From Nannobrachium achirus (Eukaryota; Chordata; Actinopteri; Myctophiformes; Myctophidae), in the NCBI GenBank assembly GCA_963921795.1, contig OY997653.1, positions 63,262,214 to 63,326,213 of the forward strand: a stretch of DNA of 64,000 bases, in the 5' to 3' direction. A program made the translations under genes and the position numbers. The first letter of the stretch is position 1, and the number at the start of each line of letters is the position of its first letter. The notes under the pieces were generated by a model. The model was not told the DNA's origin. It worked only from the letters and a program-made list of their open reading frames with translations, and did no database searches. This document shows, in pieces, positions 23,693 to 35,059 of this stretch.

Positions 23693-24495
23693 GGAGAGTG
23701 GGACTGAGTTACTAGGGCCCAAGTTGAGGGGCCCTAGTAACTTTAGCTATAAAAAAAAAAATGGCAGATATACAAGCTCACAGCCCGGCACCGAGTGCCG
23801 TGCTGCAAGCTTGTAGATCTGCTATTTTTTTAAAGTCATGAAAATGTGTGCACATCTTTGAATATATATATTTTTAAGCAAACATTTGTAACTCAAATTT
23901 TGCTTCTGGGGGGGTCCCTGGAACTAAATATTTTGAGATGGGGGCCCGTGGCCAAATACATATCATCTTGGGGGTCCTTGACATGAAAAAGTTTGAGCAC
24001 CACTGACATGGAAACATGGGTTTCTTGCACACATTTTCACAATATTTCAAAGAATAGCAGATCTACAAGCTCGCAGCACGGCACTCGGTGCCGCGCTGTG
24101 AGCTTGTATATCTGCTATTTTTCAATAGTTAACATTCATGGGGGGGCCCGCAGTGAATCCTCGTACCCAGGCATGGACGGATTAACCCCCGCAAGGGCCC
24201 CTGGCCGATAATTTTTTAGGGGCCCCCCACCCTCCCGACGCGCACTACCCAGCTCAGATTTTAAGCCACGGTGTTCATCTTTGGGCCAAGAAAGCACCTG
24301 TAGACAACAGAGGAGGGGCCCACACATTTGATTTTTAATTAACGTATACATTTAATTTTAGTAAATTGTCAATGGCCACGCGGCCCAGTTCCCCCAAGGG
24401 CCCCTGAAAGCCAAGGGCCCCTGGCAACGGCCCCACTGGCCCAATGGTTAATCCAGCCCTGTACCCAGGGCCCAGAATTTGGTGTGACGCTCCTG
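23693..24495 (-). mobile_element. Composite MITE, copy H (reversed, with nested hAT MITE)
   Basis: Reads in reverse: degenerate outer arm (GGGACTGAGTTACTAGGGCC), palindrome (23758-23830), centre, palindrome (24052-24125), then the outer arm ending GGTGTGACGCTCCTG. The last arm is interrupted at TACCCAGG by the 290 bp element at 24172-24461. Confidence 0.82.
24172..24461 (+). mobile_element. hAT MITE nested in copy H, perfect TSD
   Basis: Ends CATGGACGGATTAACC and GGTTAATCCAGCCCTG (13 of 16 matching) with TACCCAGG duplicated at 24164-24171 and 24462-24469. GGGGCCC-rich interior. Without this insert the host element reads straight through. Confidence 0.88.
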
Positions 24496-24930
24496 CCCGC
24501 ACAGCCAAATAGAATGTTTTCTTGTTGTTCTCCTCACTCAAAGGTCCACACACACATTCAGTTAAAAAGCAGGGACAATTACCCGGGGAATTAGCAATCA
24601 GCGGAGCCTCCCTGCGATTGATTGTGAAGTCTGTCCGCCCCTCTCTGCATCCCAACCAGGCTAGGAAGCTCACAGAGAGCCTGACAGGGCAACAAAGGTA
24701 GTTTGACAGCTTGTTGTTGTTGGCTTGTGGCTACAGCTGAATTCATTAACTCTTTTACCGCCTTATTTATTATTCATTTATTTGTGCTGCTGCCATCAAA
24801 AAGTAGCTTATTGCGACGGGGCTGTTAAGTCTGACATCATTTTGTAGGCAGAGGAGAACTTTTGGGGCCAAAAGGCCCCAGCGCCCGTGAATCTTTTTAC
24901 TATTTACCAGTAAGACTCCCTAATCGGGAG
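24496..24930. other. No recognisable feature
   Basis: Unassigned intergenic sequence. Confidence 0.35.
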
Positions 24931-24934
24931 ATAA

Positions 24935-25615
24935 GCGACCGTAGGTCACATGTACACACAAAGAGGGCTGTAACTGCCATTGGTTCCTAGTTGTGTGGGC
25001 AATGTGTAGACATACTGTGTACCGATGTGCGTGATTTTAGGGCAAAATCTGTAGGAGCAGTGTCCAAAAATGTGTTTTGCAAGAATCGGCCTCATGGTGG
25101 CGCTAGAAGAGGGCCATGTGAGAAATGAGGGGTGGGGTCTCCGCGTTGCCTTGGCGGACGAATAGGTACCGGCCCCGGCTCTCCCGGACGCTCCTAGCCC
25201 GAGTTACGGCATTTTATGTGAGCTGCAGTGGAGGGGGTCCACCACTGGGGGCGCCACCACTTTGGCATCCGTTCTGGAGCACCAGGAGTCGGTGGTCCCC
25301 GGGAATTCCCCGTGAGCAGCCATGTTGGAGTGGTCATTTGGTCATTTTTGCACATTTGGTCTTTTTTTACATCTGGGGGTCCCCCAGGGACCTGGGGGTC
25401 CCTGGAGCTCCGGGGGTCCTTGGAGGTTGTAGTTTGGCAGCCAAGGAGCGTGTGTGCAAAATTTGGCATGGATCGGGGCAACGGTTGCGGAGATATGAGC
25501 AGGGCAATAGTGTGACGTGTGAGGTGTGACAGACAGACGGACAGACTGACTGACTGACGGACTGACGGACTGACACTTTGTGCAGGGTTTGATAGTAAAT
25601 GCGACTTACGGTCGC
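24935..25615. mobile_element. Possible inverted-repeat element with GACT/GACG array
   Basis: GCGACCGTAGGTC (24935-24947) and GACTTACGGTCGC (25603-25615) are inverted with one mismatch. The interior is GC-rich with repeated GGGGGTCC/CTGGGGGTCCC blocks (25370-25420). It ends in a tetranucleotide array of GACA/GACT/GACG units (25528-25575). The open frame of ~134 codons over this stretch has repetitive content and no domain. I see no target duplication, so the element call is tentative. Confidence 0.4.
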
Positions 25616-26281
25616 AACAAATGTTTCTTCTCTTTGTTGTTGAAAGGAAAGTGGTAGAATTATACTTTAGTCATTATTTTTGTCTCGGATCTGTTGAAAT
25701 ATCGAGGGACAGATATTGACAATAAATCTGCTTGGAGGTCTGACTACAAAATGATGTCACGGCTTAAAAGCCCCTGAAAATTATCAATGCATTATTTCCC
25801 AAAGATTCTTTTTTAAATATTCAATTATAGCTGTACTAGAGCCAAACTGACTGCAGGGGGCAGCCACATGCAATGAATGAATGTGCAAATGGCACTTCTC
25901 TCGCCCCGTAGTTCAGCGCGTAGAAATGTATTTTCTAGATCAGGTCCACAGAAAACAGCCAGGAAGTGATTATTGTTTATGTGTGGTGGAGATTTGAGAG
26001 CAGCGTTATGGGAGCTGTTTCTACTGTACACACCCGCTTGACCCCTCATCAGCTTACAGTGCTCAAACAAGGTAAAAGAACGAGCGTTCGTATTGGCAAC
26101 AATAACCTGCCAGAATGGGGCGAGCGTTAACATACATAGAGGTAAAAGATTTAAGAGTAGGATGTGGAATAGGAAAGCACATCACATCCACGTGGCCACA
26201 ATTACTGTGTATCATTTTCTATCGCCGTGGAAATATCGTAGATCCAAAGCTGTTCTGTTGTTTTTTTTGTTTGTTTTTCTT
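25616..26281. other. No recognisable feature
   Basis: Unassigned sequence, host of the SINE at 26298. Confidence 0.35.
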
Positions 26282-26297
26282 GAAATGGAAACGTTTT

Positions 26298-26517
26298 CTT
26301 TTTTTTTTCTTTTTTTTTTTTAAGATTTGTTTTTGGGCTTTTTGCCTTTATTGGATAGGACAGTAGACTGACAGGAAATGGGGGAGAGACAGGGAGTGAC
26401 ACGCGGCAAAGGTCGCCCGGATCGGGAATCGAACCGGCGACGCCGACAGGCATTGATGCCGAAATGGCAATGCCTATATGGTATGCACCTGGTCCACTAT
26501 AGGCCACCAGGCGCCCC
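26298..26517 (-). mobile_element. tRNA-derived SINE with 16 bp TSD
   Basis: On the reverse strand it starts GGGGCGCCTGGTGGCCTA, has a B-box-like GGTTCGATTCCC, then the tail phrase TCCAATAAAGGCAAAAAGCC and an A-run. The 16 bp GAAATGGAAACGTTTT flanks both sides (26282-26297 and 26518-26533), the signature of LINE-driven insertion. A box A-like TGGCCTATAGTGG has two extra bases compared with the copy at 36733, so the internal polymerase III promoter is probably impaired. Confidence 0.9.
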
Positions 26518-26584
26518 GAAATGGAAACGTTTTTGAAGTTATTTGCATTGCTTAAATATTTATTAAAAACCACGGACAGACTTA

Positions 26585-26757
26585 AGGCCTGTCCATACTT
26601 TGACCGAAACCGCAGTTTTTGGTCAAAAGGTCATTTTCTACCATAGAATTATATCCCTCGGGACTTCTGAAAAGCATTGGACCGAACGAGAGTTCAGAAA
26701 TTTGCACGTCGGAAAACACAACTCACCGAACATTTCGGTCGAAGTATGGAGAGGCCT
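26585..26757. mobile_element. Harbinger-like MITE, 173 bp
   Basis: Ends AGGCCTGTCCATACTTTGAC and GTCGAAGTATGGAGAGGCCT pair over ~25 bp, with TTA at both borders (26582-26584, 26758-26760). No coding sequence. Confidence 0.72.
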
Positions 26758-26969
26758 TTAATCACTTTCAATCTGGTGTACCTACTGTAAATCGGGATTC
26801 TAATTGTATAGAGAAAAATCTTTTCAAAACGCCTGAATGGGTTAAATACTTTTATAACTTTTATAATTTTATAATAATTCTGTGGTCTGACAACATTTGA
26901 ATACATACTGTTTACTGCTTATTCACCTACTTCCTGTTTGTTGGTCTACTTCCTGTGTACAAGGTCTTC

Positions 26970-27068
26970 CCTTCGCCAGCGGTGTATGAATGAATGAATG
27001 TGTGTGAATGGAATGCACATTGTAAAGCACCTTGTATAAAAGCTCTGTATAAATGCACCATTTACCAT
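26970..27068 (+). mobile_element. L2-like 3' tail fragment
   Basis: GTAAAGCACCTTGTATAAAA and GTATAAATGCACCATTTACC correspond to the complement of the tail at 55922-55990. Only the 3' end is present. Confidence 0.55.
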
Positions 27069-28750
27069 TGATATGTATCCCGTGAATGCATTTTATTTTC
27101 TCTAAGTTTTTCTTTCTTTATCAAGGATCTGGCAACAAATGTAGACTATACTGTACAACGTATGCTTCCATTTACAACACGTGTATAGAAACACTTTGCT
27201 GTGGCTTTCTGCTTTCTGCCATCGGCCTGAATCGCATCGTTGTAGCAAATATTCATGTTCAAGGCTACTATACCATATGCTTTATTTTAATTTTTATCAA
27301 TCAAGTATGTGGTGGCAAAAACATTTTTTCGTAAATTAACTTATTTGACTGATTAATTTCGATTAATTAATTTGCAGAAAATTAACACAATAAAAAAATA
27401 TGATCATCCTTTTCAGGCTGTGACCTGCAAAATAATCATATTTTAACTGGAGACCCCCCCCCCCCACACACACACACACCCTGAGCACTAAGAGTTGAAG
27501 CATTACATTTTGTACAACACGGTTCAATAGAATAATAGCGTTGTGAAGCGTTGTTGTGTGCATGTAGATCTGCTATTTTCACCATTTCTGCCTCTAATAT
27601 TTGACAATTTGGCCCATGTTTACTTTGTCCTTTTAAAGATAGCCTATTAAAAAGTCCTTAATTGTCACTTTAGAAACGTGCACATACTCTCATACACTTA
27701 AACTGTATGTTGGTTTGTTTACTGTTGAACCCGGCCCCAAAATAATGTGGGGACCCCCCTGGGGGTCCCGACCCACAGGTTGAGAACCAGTGCCAAAGAC
27801 AACATGACTTATGGGTCTTCAGACAGTCTGCTGCAGCAGCCAGGCTGTACGTTTCTGCTCTGCGACCCGCCGGGTTCCTTCAATTGACTCCTGACTCTGA
27901 GAGAAGCTTTCTGCTCAGAGCGGAGGCCAGGCCGGCGTCACCTCTGGAACACTGATAAATATTGATTCACCTCCGAGACCCCCATAAAATGAAAAATGAC
28001 ATTTCTTTCTTTTTTTATTTATTTTAAGCTATGTACCTCCCGGAGAGGTTGCTGAAGGTGATAACACGATGGGCTGTGAAAGAAAAAAAATACATAAAAT
28101 AATAAATAAATATATACCTTTGAGAAATGGCCGCTCAAGAAGACCGGCTAAAAGTCATTTTTCTCCATTCTATCTGCAGACTCTGGTCTCTGGTAGAGTT
28201 TATTTAATGTGTATTTGGAGGCGTATCATTTTGAATGGCATCTCTTAAGAAAATGGATGTTTTGAGCTGTGCGGCTCTTCGCATTTTGCGTGCTTGCATA
28301 AAAAATAGAAATGAATGCTTTCACTTACCTTTCATTTACATTCCGGGCCCCTGACATCGATGCCACTGTTAATAGGATGAATGTATAAATACTGTAGCCT
28401 AAGCTGAATCCTTTAAATGGGGTGCCATATTTTCCCCCCAAAACATGATGAATCAGGTATTATGATTATACTAGGAGGAAGATTTAGAAAGTGTTAAAGG
28501 ATATAGTTCCAGGATAAAACACATTTCCCCCTTCATTTGTCTTTCATCAATGATGTCCCTCCAGTACCTGGTTAGGTGGATTTCTGTTATTGTTGCCCCT
28601 CTTCATAGTTCTCCCGTGTCGGCCCGAGCCCATTCTCACAGCTAAAATGCGGTTAATAATACACAGAGATTTCTTTTTTTTATTTTTATGTTTTTTATCC
28701 CACGTTTTTGCAACCCATTTTTCTCACCCGGTGACTACCTAACCTGTAGT
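27069..28750. other. Long unassigned stretch
   Basis: No gene is recognised. It holds a C-run plus short (CA)n near 27455-27478, one hairpin arm (GTAGATCTGCTATTTTCACC, 27562-27581), and a probable hAT end GGTTGAGAACCAGTG at about 27779. T- and A-rich stretches lie at 28005-28110 and 28670-28690. Confidence 0.4.
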
Positions 28751-29059
28751 CCTGGTTTCCGCTCTCCCCCTGCCGCGCCAGGGGACATTGGGGAGCACCC
28801 GGCTGGCTAGGGGGAGGTAGTATAGAAACCAGGACTACTGCATGTTTTTGTGTGAGGGCCTATGCCCAAGGAGACACGGGGAGAACATGCAAACTCACCA
28901 CAGAAAGGCCCTATCGCCAACCCCACCTAGGGTGTGGGTACTGATGACGCGGGTGGAGGAACACGCCCCCCAGCGCCCACAGCTTCCCCCTGCGGGAATC
29001 GAACCCAGGACCTTCTAGCTGTGAGGCGAAGTGCTAACCACTGCACCACCGTGCCCCCA
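28751..29059 (-). mobile_element. tRNA-derived SINE, interrupted by a small inverted-repeat insert
   Basis: The reverse strand starts GGGGGCACGGTGGTGCAGTGG (A-box TGGTGCAGTGG) and has the B-box GGTTCGATTCCC, followed by the common fish body (complement of GGAGAACATGCAAACTC). At 28757-28848, TGTAGTCCTGGTTTC and GAAACCAGGACTAC form inverted ends of a ~95 bp insert next to the SINE body. Confidence 0.72.
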
Positions 29060-29315
29060 GAGAATTCTTTTCTGGTTCCAAAGTTACTTATTTCTTCATA
29101 AATCTTCTATTTATAGTTCCAAGCGACACAGCAGCCCGCTGTAGACCCCAACTCTTTATGGACTGGGCAGTGTTTACCTCAGGTTTACATCCAGAGAAGA
29201 AGAAATGAAGTCTCGCCCCGTCTCGTGTGATTTCCGGTTACATTGGCTTTCGTTTAACTTATTCCCATGAATATATTATTTAGGCATCGTGGTATAAATA
29301 AATAAATAAATCACT

Positions 29316-29566
29316 CCCAATGTGAAGTGAGCGGTGGTCGTGCTTGCATAACGTCTTCAAACTAGGATTTAAGTCTAGTACAGGCTATGCTACACACACA
29401 CGTTTTGCTATGGCAAAACGCTGAGGAAAAAGGCTACAGCCATACGACATATGACATCACTAGACAAACATGATGCTACGTACACACATTTTGCTATGGC
29501 AAAACGCTGAAGAAAAAGGCTACGGACACATGCACAGCCACTTATAGGAGCGGTTTGCACCGCTCA
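29316..29566 (+). repeat. Dispersed ~250 bp repeat, copy 1
   Basis: Shares CCAATGTGAAGTGAGCGG, TAGACAAACATGATGCTACG and CACTTATAGGAGCGG with 35275-35524, and ends in an A-rich tail. Internally it has two GTTTTGCTATGGCAAAAC-type hairpins. The tail suggests a retroposon, but no polymerase III boxes are seen. Confidence 0.7.
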
Positions 29567-29752
29567 AAAAGAAAGCAGAAGAATATGATCTAGTTAGTCT
29601 GTTGATCGCTAGAATCTAGTAATATGAATGAGAATAAAAATAAGAACACAGGTTCTTTTCTTCCATCTCCTGAACAGTAATGGTTTTGGACGTACGGACG
29701 GTGCAACGTTTCCGCCCCAACAGCAATAAACTCTTCTGTGCTCTCCTTTCAG

Positions 29753-30323
29753 CAGGGGTGTCACACCACATTCTGGGCCCTGGGTACAAGGATTCACTGC
29801 GGGCCCCCCATGAACGCATTATTAAGCATTAGTTTTGTGCTTTAACTATTGAAAAATAGCAGATATACAAGCTCACAGCGTGGCACTCGGTGCTGCGAGC
29901 TTGTAAATCTGCTATTTTTGAAGTCTTTGAATATTTCAAATCCTTTACAAGGTTTTTTTTTGAAAAACCTATGTTTCTATGTCAGTGGTGCTCAAACCTT
30001 TTCATGTGAAGGACCCCCAAAATTATATGTATTTGGCCACGGACCCCCCATCTCAAAATAATTAGTTCCAGGGACCCCCCAGAAGCAAAATTTTAGTTAC
30101 AAACGTTCGCTTAAAAATACATATAATTCAAAGATTTGCACACATTTTCACGACTTTTTCAAAAATAGCAGATCTACAAGCTCGCAGCGCGGCACTCGGT
30201 GCCGCGCTGTGAGCTTGTATATCTGCTATTTTTCCAATAGCTAAAGTATAGAAGTATTCCAGGCCCCTCCACCTTGGGCCCTAGTAACTCAGTCCCACTT
30301 TTCCCCCCCTTGTGACGCCCCTG
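29753..30323 (+). mobile_element. Composite MITE, copy I (full length)
   Basis: Best-preserved long copy (571 bp): CAGGGGTGTCACACC terminus, outer arm, palindrome 1 (29855-29925), centre with GTGGTGCTCAAACC and two GGACCCCC blocks, palindrome 2 (30165-30235), and terminus GTGACGCCCCTG. Flanking octamers CCTTTCAG / TCTCCCAG agree at only 5 positions, so the duplication is decayed or absent. Confidence 0.88.
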
Positions 30324-31320
30324 TCTCCCAGGTCTTTTCCACCCTGTTAGAAGAAGCAGCACCCTGGACTCTCCATGAGGCTGCCCTCATCCATCACCAC
30401 GGTAACCACTCCATACTTATCTCTTTTTCTCCTTTTTCCACTTTGTTCTCCGATTGTCTTCTTCCAATTTAATCCCGTTTCTTCAACCCCCCCGACCCTT
30501 AACAGACTGTTCTCTATAGCAAGGGCTTTTCAAACTTTTTTGACTTGGGGCACCAGGCAGGCACGCGCACACATAGACATCAAAGGGGGCTTGAGCCCCT
30601 GCCCCTTTATCATTGTATAAAAAGTGCCCTCTACAGACCGCTAATGGATTTTGTACTATGGTGAAAGAAATGCAAATGCCCCCTCTTTCCATGCCGCATA
30701 CCTGAAGGCAGCATTCAAGAGAATTGCCATGTCCAAACTCTCCTGAACTTGAATGCAGCATCTTATGTTGAAAGACTATGCATTAGTTGAGTGTGGTCAG
30801 CCAATAAATGCGAATAAATTATGACGTTCTGGTCCATTGTCCTCCAAGTTAACACTTTCCCCTGCTGTTTAACGTCCATTGTATAGCGTTAGCCCACAAA
30901 ACCAACCGGTTGTTACACACGGAAATTCCTCCAGTTTTCACAACGTGCCAGGCTGCCAGCTGCAGCTCTTTACAGACTGTTGTGCAAAGACAACCTCCGA
31001 CAGAACCAGTGGTGGGCAAGGAGGGAGGGAGCGCTTCACTGTGTTCAGCCTGACCGCACGGAGGCGCTGAGTCGGCTCATGCGACCGTCGCTAATTCAAA
31101 TGACACCCGCAAATGGAAACAGGCTAAATTTGCTTTGTCTTAATGCGCATTTCTGATAAATCTCTTCCTATTTTCGAACATGTTTATGGAAACATGACTC
31201 TTGATGATCCGCTGGGCTTTGACCACGCACCTCTTTGTGTACCTTTCCTGCAGCGTGGGGAAATCACATCCCGCTCTTCCTTTGTCTCCATGTTGCCGCT
31301 CTAGTCAGTCTCATGGCGAT
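30324..31320. other. Unassigned stretch
   Basis: No gene is recognised. Frames of 60-92 codons on both strands lack motifs. A segment near 30520 (CAAGGGCTTTTCAAAC) resembles a hAT end without a partner. Confidence 0.35.
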
Positions 31321-32299
31321 TTAACCCTCTAAGGCCCACGGTTGTAATATTACAACGTTTGTATTTTATCCAAAAAAAGGTTTAAATCATTTTATTTTAG
31401 CTCCCCCTACCACCTAAACACCACCATTGGATTCTATTGTTTAGTATTACAATGCCATTGGCCACAATATTTGCATATAAATACCCCCCACAGGGGCTGA
31501 CATTCACACCCGCCACACCCGCTGAAATTCCAGAGTTTTGACGAACAACATCTCACTTTTTCATGGAAGCTATACCTCACAAAAACATAAGTAAAATGCC
31601 TGTACTATTTTTTTTGGTGATCATTAGAATGTCTAGAACATGTACATATGTTATTATTGTGAAAAATATCCCCCATATGTAAATTAGAGCATGATTTATG
31701 GCTATAAAATCTTACAAAAACATTTTTTTGAAAAAAACATTACATTTTCCTCTGATTAAGACTCCTACAACACCATCTGATTTTTTTCAATTTTTTATTT
31801 CAAGTATTTCTTAACTCATCTGCCGCCTTACACGTTTATAAACGTTCTATTTTGCCCAGCTATCTACCGCCTCACACGTTACTGTACGTTCTACCATTTT
31901 TGGCCACTGGGGGTCACTGTTCACTAATATATGAGACAGCAATGGGTTCACTGCTCTTTGGGCAGCCTGTGATGCTGATAAAAAAATATAAAAATGTTAT
32001 TCATGTAATCAGCTTTCTGCACACCTTCTTCAAGATGGCTGCCAAAATGGCCACCATCCACATGCTGTAATTGTTTGTGTGTGTTAATCTAAAAATAGAT
32101 TTTTCTTGGGGTTTATTATATGTTTCTGCCAACTGCAAGGGGGCAATGGACATCTTCTGAGAGCTTATTTTTTTTCAAAAAATGTTTATTTATTTTTTTA
32201 TTTTCAATTTTTTTTTTTGTAAAAAGCCGGGCAGTACTAAGATAGATTTCTTTTTAACCCTTGGCAGGCATTGTGTTAATGCGGGCCTTAGAGGGTTAA
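31321..32299 (-). mobile_element. TTAA-target MITE, reversed copy split by a second TTAA element
   Basis: Bounded by TTAA (31321-31324, 32296-32299) with ends CCCTCTAAGGCCC / GGGCCTTAGAGGG, and the same interior as 4699-5226 in reverse. It is interrupted exactly at an internal TTAA by 31811-32279. The intact sister copy reads CTTAATGCGGGCC across that point. Confidence 0.88.
31811..32279. mobile_element. Nested TTAA-target element
   Basis: Inserted into the TTAA of the surrounding MITE, with TTAA at both ends. The left start TTAACTCATCTGCCGCC and right end GGCAGGCATTGTGTTAA are weakly inverted. The interior repeats CGCCT(T/C)ACACGTT near its left end and is AT-rich to the right. No transposase. 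Confidence 0.8.
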
Positions 32300-32723
32300 C
32301 CCATTTTGCATTTAATTTAACCCATTTCCCCCCCCCCCTGTGTGAACTTGATTGATGGCTACCGTCATTGTCACACTGTTTACAGTAAAGGTATCGTGCA
32401 CTTTGGGGTTTGTTTTCTCTCCGTGCGCTCGCAACACACATACATGTCTGAGGGTGAGTGGCTTGAGAGCTCACACTGTAAATAGGCCTACCCTATTATC
32501 CCAGTTTGTATCCTGCACCGTGTTTGTTGTGGTTGATGGAAGTCAAATGAATAATTCAACTTAGGAGAGCAGACATTGATATGGAGATCTAATGAACAAG
32601 CTACAGATGTCTGTCAAAAAGACACATTGAAAGTCAAGGGACCAAGGGTTGCCCGATAGCTGAGTGGAAGGTAACACTGTAAGGCCGAATTAATTTCTAC
32701 TTCAACTTCTACTTAAAAAAATC

Positions 32724-32875
32724 AACCTTTCAGATGGTGTTGTAGGAGTCCCATTCAGAGGAAACATTTATGTTTTTTTTTAGTTTTTTTTTGTAAGGTT
32801 TTATAGCCATAAATCATGCTCTAATTTACATTTTGGGGATATTTTTCATAATAATAACATATTATGTACGTACAG
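32724..32875 (+). mobile_element. Fragment of the 4699-type TTAA MITE
   Basis: CAGATGGTGTTGTAGGAGTC, TTATAGCCATAAATCATGC and GGGGATATTTTTCA match the interior of 4699-5226. Both termini are missing. Confidence 0.75.
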
Positions 32876-33329
32876 GAGTTGTGACATTTGGGACAGGAAT
32901 TTCATGGAGGCCGAGTTACAATGGGGTCACTCCTATATTCTCAGGGTCCTAAAGAGCAGTGGTTCTCTCAAAGTGGACCCTCATTTTGGCCATATGCCCT
33001 TCAAAAAGTGACATACCCAACAGTGGCCTTGATGTCCACCTCGTATGCCAGCTGATTTCACCTTTTCTCCTTTGCTTATTTCTCCCCTCGATTTTGTGTC
33101 TGAATTCTGAAATGCTGTTTATTTATTTGCATTTAAATTGAAATCATCCTTAAAACCCTTAAATTCTGTTCATGAACTTGTCGTTTTATTTGATAGTGTT
33201 GCTGCCGTGGCATTTGGCCTTTGTGTAGATCTGCTGGTAGATCGGCTATTTTTGCAAACAACAAACAACAAACAACAAGTTGGACATAAAAGCTTTAAAA
33301 GCTTTCTTTTGTAAAAGCTTTAAAAGCTT
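32876..33329. other. Unassigned sequence
   Basis: Contains a probable hAT end CAGTGGTTCTCTCAAAG at about 32957, a short solo hairpin at 33222-33252, and a 25 bp tandem duplication (AAAGCTTTAAAAGCTTTC) at 33289-33339. No gene is recognised. Confidence 0.4.
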
Positions 33330-33515
33330 TCTTTTGTATCTTGCATAGTTGCAGACAGTGATGTGTCCTCAACAGAGGAGCAGACATCTCAGTCTGAGGG
33401 CCTGCAGCCTGCTTTGCTCTCTCGTAGCTTTCATTCCTAGGTGATGATGAGAGACATTAAACTTGTGTCATTCTTTTGACAGTTATTAGTTTCTGTACCT
33501 GATAGAGTATGTTTT
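33330..33515 (+). repeat. Segment duplicated at 37040-37218
   Basis: Shares GTGTCCTCAACAGAG, GAGGGCCTGCAGCCTGC, CATTCCTAGGTGATGATGAG and GACAGTTAT with the later locus, in the same direction. Both copies lack coding features. Confidence 0.75.
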
Positions 33516-33914
33516 GTTGCTTCTATCAGCGTCCCCCAGACAACAGGCCTTACTCTGTGCCCTGGGCTGCATGTGGCAATTATGATGAGTTTGGTAGAAA
33601 GTAACTACTAGTACATTTACTAAAGTACTGTAAAGTACTAAAGTACAATTTTCAGGTACTTTTTACTTCATCCCATTTGACCAATTCCAGGCCTGGTGAC
33701 AATGATCTGTAAGTTATAAGTTTGCTTTCATTGTCATCATACAGCAGACACACTATAATCTAGTGCTTTCAAGTTTTTTAAAGACACATTCCAAAAACAA
33801 ACTTAAGAACTGTATTAAAGTTTTCCTCTGATAAGCCACTACTGTGCTCTGTAAATATTAATAATAATCAAATCTGTTGTTGTTGTTCTTACTTTGTGAG
33901 GTGTGTGGAGTTTG

Positions 33915-34265
33915 GATACTAGTAAGACGCCTCAGGGCGACATATATGGGCCCATATACTGTATGGGCATTACCAAATATGGACATTCACAGATATGCTG
34001 AAATATTGATGACATCTCGACAGGGATCTCCATATATGGGCATAGAACCGACAAGGACGTAATTCATTTGCAAGTGTGATCTGGGAATGCCCGCATGTCA
34101 AAACATGCCCATATATGGGCATTCACAGATATGCCCTTAATATTGATGACACTGGGACAGGGATCTCCATATATGGGCATAAAACGGACAAGGATGTACG
34201 GTAATTCATTTGCAAGTGTGATCTGGGAATGTTCTGACATCAAGCCAGAACAGCAAACCCATCCT
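33915..34265 (+). repeat. CCATATATGGGC repeat cluster, locus 1
   Basis: Two related ~140 bp units, each with CATATATGGGCAT, TTGATGACA..GACAGGGATCTC and AATTCATTTGCAAGTGTGAT. Perfect CArG decamers CCATATATGG lie at 34030, 34109 and 34167. These match the serum response factor consensus CC(A/T)6GG, but no nearby gene gives them a function. Confidence 0.7.
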
Positions 34266-35051
34266 GTTAAGAGCTGTTCCCCTGACATCACAGAGTGATG
34301 TATGTCACAGTGACAAGGGAACCAATAGACTCTAAAGCCTGATTTCAGACTCTGCGCTGAGCAGAGAGTGGGCGGGTCTATGGGTTAGGCAAGGTACACT
34401 GCAACCTTCGGTCGCAATCACTCCACTTCTACTAATAATGCACTGTGTAAATAATAGCAATGGTACACAGGCCTGGCTGTTTCTTGGCACATGTAAACAT
34501 CAGCCTTCCACAATGGAAGGCCTCTGGTCTTGGGTTAACATTTTAGCTTCTGTGTGTAACACAGCACCTAACATGGCTTCAAAGGCTTCAGAGGGCCAAG
34601 GGGGGACAAACAGTGGGCTCTCCCGCCCCATAAGAGTCGTTGTTTTTTTTTTTTTTTTTTTGCCTTCATAGGAGGTCTGGTCGACTCAGACGCCCCAAAC
34701 AAAGCGCTCTGACTCCAATCTGAACTTAATTTTGCTCCAGCGGCACTTCTGTGGTTTCAGAGTCAACTCAGAAGCAGCGTTATGTGATTTCTGATGATGG
34801 TAGTTTTTCACCGCTTTCATCACTGGGCTGCAAGGAGGATTGCTGTTCTCTCTTATCCTCACAGGGTTTTCTGCAGGGAAACCTTGGTGTTTCCAAAAGA
34901 GATTAATTTTGAGGAAACTGAAAAACTAACCCGTGTTCCAATGGATCCAATGTAGGAATTTAATGAATCACCACAACATGTAAGCTTTTTTTATGAGTAT
35001 AATGTAATTTTGTCCAATCTACATGGTAGAACACAACACACTATAATAGAG
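34266..35051. other. Unassigned stretch
   Basis: No gene is recognised. A T-run lies near 34645-34662. Confidence 0.35.
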
Positions 35052-35059
35052 GTGGAAAG

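Noticed and set aside
25125-25529. 134-codon ORF over the GC-rich segment
   Set aside because: The content is GGGGGTCC repeats. Open frames occur on both strands at the same place and no domain is recognisable.
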